The translations under genes were made by a program, and so were the position numbers. The notes beneath the pieces are model-generated. The model did not search any database and had not been told where the DNA came from. It was given only the letters and a program-made list of their open reading frames with translations. From Thermomicrobiales bacterium (GTDB lineage Bacteria; Chloroflexota; Chloroflexia; Thermomicrobiales; CADCWN01): a stretch of 46,166 nucleotides of DNA. Where the stretch lies: NCBI GenBank assembly GCA_030446685.1, contig JAUJMV010000002.1, forward strand, positions 90,400 through 136,565. Reading direction: 5' to 3'. Shown in pieces: positions 19,391 to 25,672 of the stretch. Position 1 is the stretch's first letter, and every line of letters begins with the position of its first letter.

Positions 19391-19948
19391 TCACCCCAGC
19401 CGCGCTCGCGCCGTGCCCAGCGCCACCCGCGACGACGCGATCAACTCCTCGTCGCCCGCCGCCTCCCGCAATGCCAGCGCCCGCGCGAAGCGATCCGCCG
19501 CGGCCGCGTAGCGCCCCTGGTCGAAGAGGCTCTTGCCCCAATGCTGATAGGCGAAGGCGAGGATCGCCCCGTGGTCGGGCCGCCCCACGCAGGCCGCGAT
19601 GACCTTCCGGAAGAGCGCGTCGGCCTCCGCGAAGCGACGCTGCCACTGGTAGACGTGCGCCAGCCGGATCCGGTTCGTCAGAGCCGCGCGGCCGTCCGCC
19701 AGCCGGTCGGCGAGCGCCACGGCCTCCAGCAGTCGCGCCTCCGCCTCCCCCAGCGCCCCGAGGGTGCGGAGGTGGGCGCCGAGCCGGCCGAGCAGGCGCA
19801 GCCGCGCCCGGTCCTCGTGCTCGGCCGTGAGCCGCCGCTCGAGCGCGCGCACGGCCAGCGCGAACCGCGCCGGGTCATCCGGCGCCTCGCGCAACCGCTC
19901 GTCGAAGTGGAACGCCAGGTCGGAGGACGCCGCCGGCGAGTCCGTCAT
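19391..19948 (-). CDS. Tetratricopeptide repeat protein
   Basis: About 185 aa with at least three TPR-type helical pairs: LRLLGRLGAHLRTLGALGEAE, RIRLAHVYQWQRRFAEADAL and ILAFAYQHWGKSLFDQGRY followed by AAAADRFARALALREAAGDE. These motifs mediate protein contacts; no catalytic part is seen. The frame opens at ATG 19969, but the ATG at 19948 (MTDSPAASSD) has GGGAGGGGAG upstream and is preferred. Soluble, no signal peptide. It lies upstream of the methyltransferase gene in the same direction, separated by an octamer-array pair. Confidence 0.72.
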   Translation of the reverse strand: MTDSPAASSDLAFHFDERLREAPDDPARFALAVRALERRLTAEHEDRARLRLLGRLGAHLRTLGALGEAEARLLEAVALADRLADGRAALTNRIRLAHVYQWQRRFAEADALFRKVIAACVGRPDHGAILAFAYQHWGKSLFDQGRYAAAADRFARALALREAAGDEELIASSRVALGTARARLG

Positions 19949-19983
19949 CGCGATCTCCCCTCCCGACAATAGAGTCCACAGAC

Positions 19984-20062
19984 GGGTAGTCGGGCAGTCG
20001 GATAGAAGAAGAGTCGGAAACCGCGCGTCCTCCTCTACCCGACTACCCGACTACCCGACTAC
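19984..20062. repeat. Paired inverted octamer arrays between TPR and methyltransferase genes
   Basis: Left arm GGGTAGTC, GGGCAGTC, GGATAGAA (19984-20007); right arm CTACCCGA x3 plus CTAC (20035-20062). The period is 8 here rather than 7. The arms are inverse with one mismatch over about 18 bp and a loop of about 30 nt. Confidence 0.75.
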
Positions 20063-20087
20063 AAACTGGCGCCTCCCCGCGTCCGGG

Positions 20088-20978
20088 CTACGCCTTCTCC
20101 CAGGAGATGATCGCGGTGCGCGACAGCGGGGCGGGGATGCGCCAGCCGTCGCCGTCCCGCTCCAGCGCGGTGGCGAGGAAATCGTCCACCAGGGCATCGG
20201 CGCGCGGGTCCTGCCCGGCGGGGCCGAGCCAGAGGCGGTCGCGGACGAGGCGCGCGGCGTCCTCCGGTTGGTCGAAGCGCCAGATAGAACCGGGCTGCGG
20301 CACGATCCGGACCTGCGCGGCGATGCCCAGCGCGTCGAGCGCGGCGTAGGCGTCGGCGTGGGTCGTCTCGCGCGGGTAGGGCGCGCCGTGGACCGCCGAC
20401 CACAGGTCCGCGATCGGCGCGTCCATTGGCGCCGCGCGCAGGACAACATAGACCGCGCGGGTCGCGCGCGCGTCGAGCTTGCGCAGGAAAGGGCCGGCGT
20501 CGGCGATCGGCGTCAGCACGTTGGCGCAGAGGACGACCTCGGCCGGCGCGACCTCCGCCCCTTCCCAGGTCGCCTCCACGATCCGCAGGTTGGACAGCCC
20601 CGCCGCCGCGACGTCCTCGCGCAGGAGCGCCCGCAGCGCCGCGGACGGCTCCACCGCCGTCACCTCGCGGACGATCCGCGCCAGCGGGATGGCGAAGCGC
20701 CCCGCCCCCGCGCCGACGTCGAGCAGCGTCCCCCCGGCGACGATCGCCGGCTCTCCGCGCAGCAGATCGAGGACCGGATTGGGCGCGGCCGCGGACGCGC
20801 GCAGCAGCCGCCCGTGCGTCCCGGCGCGCGCCGTCCAGTAGTCCCCCCGGTCGCCGGTCCGCGCGCGGATCGCGGCGATCGCCGCCTCGCGCCGCGCGAT
20901 CAGCCAGCGCCAGCGCGCCAGCGCGTCATCCGCCAGGGCCGCGCCACCCGCGTGTCCCTCCGCCTCCGTCGGCGTCAT
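20088..20978 (-). CDS. Class I SAM-dependent methyltransferase
   Basis: 296 aa. The SAM-binding motif I is GGTLLDVGAGAGRFAIPLAR (near 82-101), followed by the acidic motif II end VTAVEPSAALRALL and the motif IV-like AEVVLCANVLTPIADAGPFL. The substrate cannot be predicted; the closest general type is a methyltransferase-11/25 domain protein with a helical N-terminal cap (DDALARWRWLIARREAAIAA). Start ATG at 20978. It is followed by nothing on its strand until the TPR gene's 3' end, and the GNAT gene lies upstream with a 25-bp gap, so GNAT, methyltransferase and TPR may be co-transcribed. Confidence 0.82.
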   Translation of the reverse strand: MTPTEAEGHAGGAALADDALARWRWLIARREAAIAAIRARTGDRGDYWTARAGTHGRLLRASAAAPNPVLDLLRGEPAIVAGGTLLDVGAGAGRFAIPLARIVREVTAVEPSAALRALLREDVAAAGLSNLRIVEATWEGAEVAPAEVVLCANVLTPIADAGPFLRKLDARATRAVYVVLRAAPMDAPIADLWSAVHGAPYPRETTHADAYAALDALGIAAQVRIVPQPGSIWRFDQPEDAARLVRDRLWLGPAGQDPRADALVDDFLATALERDGDGWRIPAPLSRTAIISWEKA

Positions 20979-21003
20979 TGCCTCCCCCTAGCCGGCCGCC
21001 GGG

Positions 21004-21396
21004 CTACCGCTCGCGCGGGCGGAACATCGCGTTCGGCGCCAGCGTGAAGCCGAAGCGGTCGTAGAAGCTGGCCTGCGCGGGGTCGTCGATCGTCAGCAGG
21101 AAGTGGGTGTGCGCGAACTTCGCCAGGCAGCGCCGCACCAGCTCGCTCCCCAGCCCCGCGCGCTGGTAGTCGGGGTGGACCCCGACCTGGTGCAGCATCG
21201 ACGCGTAGACGCCGTCCGAGACGACGCGCGCCAAGCCGACCAGCCGCGCCTCATCCCAGGCCGAGACGACGAAGGTCGAGTTGAGCAGCATCTGCGGCAG
21301 CAGCGCGTCGTAGTGGCCCCACCCCAGCGCGGCGAAGAGGTGTTTCACCTGCTTCTCGGGGATCGCGCCCCCCTCGCGGATGTCAATTGCCCCCAT
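21004..21396 (-). CDS. GNAT family N-acetyltransferase
   Basis: Acetyl-CoA-dependent acyltransferase of unknown substrate. The core shows LVGLARVVSDGVYASMLHQV, the strand-beta4 region and motif A VHPDYQRAGLGSELVRRCL (the R/Q-x-x-G-x-G/A acetyl-CoA loop), then the C-terminal FYDRFGFTLAPNAMF. The frame runs from 21498, but the N-terminal 34 residues are unlike the family; the ATG at 21396 (MGAIDIREGG) with a GAGGGAAGG upstream gives a normal 130-aa GNAT. Divergent from hyi. Confidence 0.82.
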   Translation of the reverse strand: MGAIDIREGGAIPEKQVKHLFAALGWGHYDALLPQMLLNSTFVVSAWDEARLVGLARVVSDGVYASMLHQVGVHPDYQRAGLGSELVRRCLAKFAHTHFLLTIDDPAQASFYDRFGFTLAPNAMFRPRER

Positions 21397-21468
21397 CCCC
21401 GTGCCTTCCCTCCTCACCCCGCACGATCGGCGAGCAACGTGCCTATCCGCCTCCTCCACCAACTGCGC

Positions 21469-21474
21469 TATAAT
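21469..21474 (+). promoter_or_regulatory. -10 element TATAAT upstream of hyi
   Basis: A perfect TATAAT 128 bp before the hydroxypyruvate isomerase start. No clear -35 is seen. Confidence 0.4.
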
Positions 21475-21555
21475 CCGCGACCAGGGCGTGCCTGGCAAGC
21501 GTCCGGCCTCTCCCTATTCCTGCCGCTGCCGGGAACCCGACAGACGCTATGCGCC

Positions 21556-21590
21556 ATTCGTCGTTCGTCGTTCGTCGTTCGTACTTCGCC
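21556..21590. repeat. Heptamer array (GTTCGTC-type) upstream of hyi
   Basis: Five consecutive 7-bp units (ATTCGTC, GTTCGTC x2, GTTCGTA, CTTCGCC) directly before the ribosome binding site of hyi. Preceded by GCGCC, as is the right arm at 22495. Confidence 0.8.
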
Positions 21591-21601
21591 AGGGGGAAGG
21601 G

Positions 21602-22411
21602 ATGCCGCGCTTCGCCGTCAACTGCTCGATCCTCTTCACCGAGACCCCGCTGCTCGAACGCTTCGCCCGCGCCAGGGCCGCCGGCTTCGCCGCCGTCGAG
21701 TGCTGGTGGCCGGCGGACACCGACCCCGACGCCTTCGCCGCCGCCATCGAGGACGCCGGGGTCCAGCTGATCCTGCTCAATCTTGACGCCGGGGACATGC
21801 CCGCCGGGGACCGCGGCCTCCTCAACGACCCGGACGCCGAGGGCCGCATCCGCGCCAACCTCGACGTCGCGCTCGGCCTCGCGACCCGGCTCGGCTGCCG
21901 GAAGCTCAACGCCCTGGCCGGCAACGCGCGCGAGGGCGAGCCGCGCGAGGCGCAGGTGGCGCGCGTCTGCGAGCGCCTGCGCTGGATGGCCCCGCTCGCC
22001 GCCGAGGCCGGCGTGACCCTGCTGATCGAGGCGATCAACGCCTTCGACAGCCCGCGCTATCTCTTCCACCGCACCCCCGAGGTCCTGGCCGCGCTCGACG
22101 CGATCGGCGCCCCGAACGTCAAGTACCAGTACGACCTCTACCATCTCCAGCGGGGCGAGGGGAGCCTCACCCAGACCCTGCGCGAGAACATCGCGCGCAT
22201 CGGCCACATCCAGATCGCCGACGTGCCCGACCGCCACGAGCCCGGCACCGGCGAGATCAACTACCGCCGCATGCTGCAAATCATCGATGATCTCGGCTAC
22301 GACGGCCACGTCGCCCTCGAATACAAGCCGCGCGGCGCCACCGAGGAGTCGCTCGCCTGGCTGCCGCCCGACCGCACCGGCCCGATCGCCGCCGCCGACT
22401 TGCGCCTGTGA
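21602..22411 (+). CDS. hyi: Hydroxypyruvate isomerase
   Basis: Interconverts hydroxypyruvate and tartronate semialdehyde in the cytosol, feeding glyoxylate-derived carbon to glycerate. A 269-aa TIM barrel with strongly conserved Hyi segments: MPRFAVNCSILFTETPLLER at the start, LIEAINAFDSPRYLFHRT (metal-site Glu and substrate loop), VKYQYDLYHLQRGEGSLTQT, and GHIQIADVPDRHEPGTGEI. The start ATG 21602 has GGGGGAAGGG upstream. The stop TGA (22409-22411) touches the next heptamer array. It forms a functional pair with the downstream tartronate semialdehyde reductase; no glyoxylate carboligase is in the window. Confidence 0.92.
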   Translation: MPRFAVNCSILFTETPLLERFARARAAGFAAVECWWPADTDPDAFAAAIEDAGVQLILLNLDAGDMPAGDRGLLNDPDAEGRIRANLDVALGLATRLGCRKLNALAGNAREGEPREAQVARVCERLRWMAPLAAEAGVTLLIEAINAFDSPRYLFHRTPEVLAALDAIGAPNVKYQYDLYHLQRGEGSLTQTLRENIARIGHIQIADVPDRHEPGTGEINYRRMLQIIDDLGYDGHVALEYKPRGATEESLAWLPPDRTGPIAAADLRL

Positions 22412-22529
22412 CGAAGTACGAACGACGAACGACGAAGTACGAACGATGTACTTGCGCCGCTCGTTGGCTTCGGGATACCTTGTCCGTCGGCGCCATTCGT
22501 ACTTCGTCGTTCGTACTTCGTACTTCACG
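22411..22529. repeat. Paired inverted heptamer arrays between hyi and glxR
   Basis: Left arm of five units (ACGAAGT, ACGAACG types, 22411-22445) starts on the hyi stop codon. Right arm of five units (ATTCGTA, CTTCGTC, GTTCGTA, CTTCGTA, CTTCACG, 22495-22529) is the inverse and ends just before the GGGGGG of glxR. The loop is 49 nt. Confidence 0.85.
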
Positions 22530-22540
22530 AGGGGGGAAAC

Positions 22541-23458
22541 ATGTCCGCATCGTCCGACGCGCGGCCGACCATCGGGCTGATCGGCCTGGGGATCATGGGG
22601 CGGCCGATGGCCCGCAACCTGCTGAAGGCCGGCTACCAGCTCGTCGTGCATAACCGCAGCCGCGGGCCGGTGGACGAACTGGCCGGCGAGGGGGCCGCAG
22701 CCGCCGGTTCGGCGCGCGAGGTCGCCGAGCGCGCCGAGGTCACGATTACCATGCTGCCCGACTCGCCCGACGTGGAGGCGGTGCTGACCGGCCCCGACGG
22801 CGTCTTCGCCGGGGCGCGTGAGGGGCGGATCGTGATCGACATGAGCACGATCTCCCCGACCGTCACCCAGCGCCTGGTCGAGCAGGGCCGGGAGCGGGGC
22901 CTGCGCATGCTCGACGCGCCGGTGAGCGGCGGCGACAAGGGCGCGATCGCCGGCACCCTCTCGATCATGGTCGGCGGCGACGCGGCCGTCTTCGAGGAGT
23001 GCCGGCCGATCTTCGAGGCGATGGGCAAGACGATCGTCCACGTCGGGCCGAACGGGGCCGGGCAGACGGTCAAGGCCTGCAACCAGATCGTCGTCGCCCT
23101 CGCCTACGAGGCGATCAGCGAGGCGCTGGTCCTTGGCGCCCGGGCGGGGGTCGACCCGGCCAAGATCATCCAGGTGCTCAACGGCGGGCTGGCCGCCACG
23201 CGGGTGATGGAGCTGCGCGGCCAGACGATGGTCGAGCACAACTTCGCGCCCGGCTTCAAGATCAAGCTCCACCACAAGGATCTCGGCATCGCGCTCGAGA
23301 CCGGCCAGGCTTACGGCGTGCCGCTGCCCGCCACCGCGCTGGTCGATCAGATGATGGTCGCCCTGCGCGCCGCCGGCCGCGAAGATCTCGATCACTCCGC
23401 GCTGCTCACCTACATCGAAGACCTGGCGCACTGGCAAATCGGCGACGCCGCCTCGTAG
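22541..23458 (+). CDS. glxR: Tartronate semialdehyde reductase / 3-hydroxyisobutyrate dehydrogenase family
   Basis: NAD(P)H-dependent beta-hydroxyacid dehydrogenase; with hyi upstream the likely reaction is tartronate semialdehyde to D-glycerate. The Rossmann start is PTIGLIGLGIMGRPMARNLL, followed by the substrate-binding DAPVSGGDKGAIAGTLSIMV and the catalytic lysine segment GPNGAGQTVKACNQIVVA. The cofactor-helix region ends FKIKLHHKDLGIALE. 305 aa, normal length. The start ATG at 22541 follows GAGGGGGGAAAC. A strong hairpin terminator lies 30 bp after the stop. Related family members act on other 3-hydroxyacids, so the substrate assignment rests on context. Confidence 0.87.
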   Translation: MSASSDARPTIGLIGLGIMGRPMARNLLKAGYQLVVHNRSRGPVDELAGEGAAAAGSAREVAERAEVTITMLPDSPDVEAVLTGPDGVFAGAREGRIVIDMSTISPTVTQRLVEQGRERGLRMLDAPVSGGDKGAIAGTLSIMVGGDAAVFEECRPIFEAMGKTIVHVGPNGAGQTVKACNQIVVALAYEAISEALVLGARAGVDPAKIIQVLNGGLAATRVMELRGQTMVEHNFAPGFKIKLHHKDLGIALETGQAYGVPLPATALVDQMMVALRAAGREDLDHSALLTYIEDLAHWQIGDAAS

Positions 23459-23488
23459 CCGCCGCCCTTTCCGCGCGTACCCCCTCGC

Positions 23489-23522
23489 GGGCGCCGGAGC
23501 GACAACCGCGCTCCCGGCGCCC
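23489..23522 (+). terminator. Hairpin terminator after glxR
   Basis: GGGCGCCGGAGCG / CGCTCCCGGCGCCC, a 13-bp stem with one bulge and a short loop, 30 bp after the stop codon. Confidence 0.6.
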
Positions 23523-23656
23523 GGCCATCTACTCGACCAGCACGCCTCTCACCGTACCCGCCCCTACCGCATCGGTAGCGTGCCCTCATGCCACCTCCCC
23601 TCTCCCTGGCTCGGCAGGGCTGCCCCGCGAACACCAGCGCGTGGCACAAACCTTGC

Positions 23657-23686
23657 TTGTACGTACACATAGCACGGATGTGCTAT
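23657..23686 (+). promoter_or_regulatory. Promoter with overlapping palindromes upstream of the DUF2382 gene
   Basis: TTGTAC (23657-23662), an 18-bp spacer and TGCTAT (23681-23686) could form a promoter. TGTACGTACA (23658-23667) is a perfect palindrome and ATAGCAC-GGAT-GTGCTAT (23669-23686) a 7-bp inverted repeat, both overlapping the promoter, so they are plausible regulator sites. The rest of 23459-23813 shows only the terminator and this site. Confidence 0.5.
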
Positions 23687-23813
23687 CGAGGAAGGTTCGC
23701 CGCCGCGGCGGGGCGGCGCTGGATAGGGTTCGGGGGCTTCGCCCGAGTTCCGGCGGGGCCAAGTCGGGGCGACCCACACCGCCGGGGCGTGACCCCGAAG
23801 AGGAGATGGCGAC

Positions 23814-24851
23814 GTGAGTGCGAGCAGACCGCAGAAAGGCATGCAACTGTTCGACGCCGACGGCGAACTGGTCGGTATGATCGCGGGGGCGCGGGGGAAC
23901 AGCATCACGGTTGACGGCCGGCACATTCCCAAGAGCGCGATCGCGCGGGTCAAGCAGAATCGCGTCTACCTGAAAGGCGCCGCCACCCATAGCAGCGCCG
24001 AAGCCTGCGAGCCGGCGCCCGCGCGCCGCCGGCCCCCGGCAAGCGTGCCGATCGTGCCGCTGGACCCCTACGCCGAGGAGCGGCTCCTCGAAGAGCCGCG
24101 GGTCCGGGAGGCGGTCGGGGCCGAGACGCTGGTCGTGCCGCTGGCCGAGGAGCGCCTGCACGTCGAGAAGCGCCCGACCGAACTGGGCGAGGTCCAGGTC
24201 CGCAAGATGGTCGTCGAGGAGCGCCAAACTGTCCCGGTCGAGCTGGAGTACGAGGATGTCCAGGTCGAGTACCGCACCATCACCCCCCGGCGCGTGCGCT
24301 CGCGCGCGGGCCTCTTCCAGGAGGGCGTCGCCCGTGTCCCGATCCGCGGCGAGGAGGCGATTGTCTACAAGGACGCCGTGATCACCGGCGAGGCGACGAT
24401 CGCCAGGGAGCGCGTCACCGAGCGCCGGCAGATCGCCGACACCGTGCGCGCGGAGCGCGTCGTCGTCGACGAGTACGAGGCCGGGCAGGAAGACGTGTAC
24501 CCGATCGAGTATGAGGAGGAGTGCGCGCCGCCGCGGCCGGAGCCGCGGGTCAGGCAGATCGGGCGACCGGCCGCCCCCCCGGCCCGCCGCCCCGCCGTAC
24601 GACCGCCCGCCGCCCCCGCTCGTCGGCCCCGCGTGCGGGTCGGCGAGGCGGTGGTCGGGTCCGATGCGCACAGCATCGGGCAGGTCAAGGAGGTCCGGCG
24701 CGACGACTTCCTGGTCGCCCGGCGTCTGCGGCGCGACATCTACGTCCCGTTCGCTGCTGTCCACAGCGTCACCGGCGTCGGGGTCATGCTGACGATCCCC
24801 ACCGACCGGGTCGACGAGATGGGCTGGTCCCACCCGCCCCTCGGCGCCTAA
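23814..24851 (+). CDS. DUF2382 (YsnF/AvaK-type) protein flanked by PRC-barrel/DUF2171-like domains
   Basis: 345 aa. The N-terminal domain (MQLFDADGELVGMIAG ... ITVDGRHIPKSAIARV, residues 10-52) resembles a PRC-barrel or DUF2171 unit. The middle (about 90-230) is a DUF2382 domain with its charged repeats: LVVPLAEERLHVEKRPTELG, VQVRKMVVEERQTVPVELEY, VPIRGEEAIVYKDAVITGEA and ERVVVDEYEAG. A Pro/Arg linker leads to a C-terminal DUF2171-like domain (AHSIGQVKEVRRDDFLVARR ... YVPFAAVHSVTGVGVML). DUF2382 proteins are tied to general stress responses but have no defined activity. The GTG start at 23814 is preceded by AGAGGAG. A palindrome-rich promoter lies 130 bp upstream. Convergent with an acidic EF-hand-like protein. 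Confidence 0.78.
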   Translation: MSASRPQKGMQLFDADGELVGMIAGARGNSITVDGRHIPKSAIARVKQNRVYLKGAATHSSAEACEPAPARRRPPASVPIVPLDPYAEERLLEEPRVREAVGAETLVVPLAEERLHVEKRPTELGEVQVRKMVVEERQTVPVELEYEDVQVEYRTITPRRVRSRAGLFQEGVARVPIRGEEAIVYKDAVITGEATIARERVTERRQIADTVRAERVVVDEYEAGQEDVYPIEYEEECAPPRPEPRVRQIGRPAAPPARRPAVRPPAAPARRPRVRVGEAVVGSDAHSIGQVKEVRRDDFLVARRLRRDIYVPFAAVHSVTGVGVMLTIPTDRVDEMGWSHPPLGA

Positions 24852-24859
24852 CGGCCGTG

Positions 24860-24895
24860 CCGGGGGGGCTGGCACATCGGCGCCGGCCCCCCCGG
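24860..24895. terminator. Bidirectional hairpin terminator
   Basis: CCGGGGGGGCTGGC pairs with GCCGGCCCCCCCGG (14 bp including one G-T) around an 8-nt loop, between two convergent genes. Confidence 0.6.
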
Positions 24896-24916
24896 CCGTC
24901 CCCCACACCTCGGTGT

Positions 24917-25411
24917 CTACGACTCCTCGGCCAGGTACTTCCTGAGCAGCGCCTTGGCCCGCCGTGCGCGGGCACGGTCCTGCGCCTGCACCTCCTGGAA
25001 GAACTGCGCCAGTTCGTCGTCGCCCTCGAGATCGGCGTCGTCGCTGTAGATCATGGTCGTCTCGGCGCCCTGGAGCGCGTGGTACAGCACGTTGACCAGG
25101 TCGTAGACCGGGTCGCTCGCGCCTGTATCCAAATCGTCGTCGGCGCCCAGATCCATCTGACCGGCGCCCGCACCCATGCCCGCCGCCGCGTCGTCCACGA
25201 TCACGGCGTCCAGCGTGCCGTCGGCGTCGGCATCAATGCCGATGATGTCCGGGACCCCATCACCCGTGACATCGACGCCGACGACGATCGCGTCGGCGCC
25301 CGCCGCCCCGCCCGTCTGAGCGCCACCGCCAGCCACGGCGCCGGTTGCCTGGGTGTCCACCACCGCATCTTTGCCCGTCGTGCCGGGCGCGTTCGTCTGT
25401 CCGCTCTCCAT
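24917..25411 (-). CDS. Acidic protein with EF-hand-like calcium loops, unknown function
   Basis: 164 aa. Residues 45-75 contain two aspartate-rich loops, GVDVTGDGVPDIIGIDADAD and DADADGTLDAVIVDD, of the DxDxDG type seen in EF-hand, dockerin and thrombospondin-type calcium sites. The C-terminal 65 residues (DPVYDLVNVLYHALQGAETT, DDELAQFFQEVQAQDRARAR) form a helical region ending in a basic segment RARRAKALLRKYL. The N-terminus is low-complexity Gly/Ala/Thr; no signal peptide. The gene is convergent with the DUF2382 gene. The start ATG 25411 follows GAGGGAATG. I do not recognise a named family. Confidence 0.65.
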   Translation of the reverse strand: MESGQTNAPGTTGKDAVVDTQATGAVAGGGAQTGGAAGADAIVVGVDVTGDGVPDIIGIDADADGTLDAVIVDDAAAGMGAGAGQMDLGADDDLDTGASDPVYDLVNVLYHALQGAETTMIYSDDADLEGDDELAQFFQEVQAQDRARARRAKALLRKYLAEES

Positions 25412-25672
25412 CGGTCATTCCCTCCGCGCGCTCAAGAACTGCAACTGGTACACCACCCGGCCGACGCCTCCCGCCGGCCCCGCCAGGACCGCACATGATG
25501 TGCCAGGCAAGAACATTCGCATCTTCTTGCGAGGCCGGATACGCGGGGGAGGAGCCAGTGTCCACGATTGACACCCCCGCGCCCCGCGCGTACGCTTCGT
25601 GCGGCGCGCGGGCTGGTTCGTCGCCTCTCGCGCGGATGATCGAGATTCGAGTAGGGACCGGGGATCGGGGCA

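Noticed and set aside
22411..22529. The heptamer arrays as CRISPR or as short-repeat arrays with spacers.
   Set aside because: Units are 7 bp and contiguous, with no unique spacers and no cas genes nearby.
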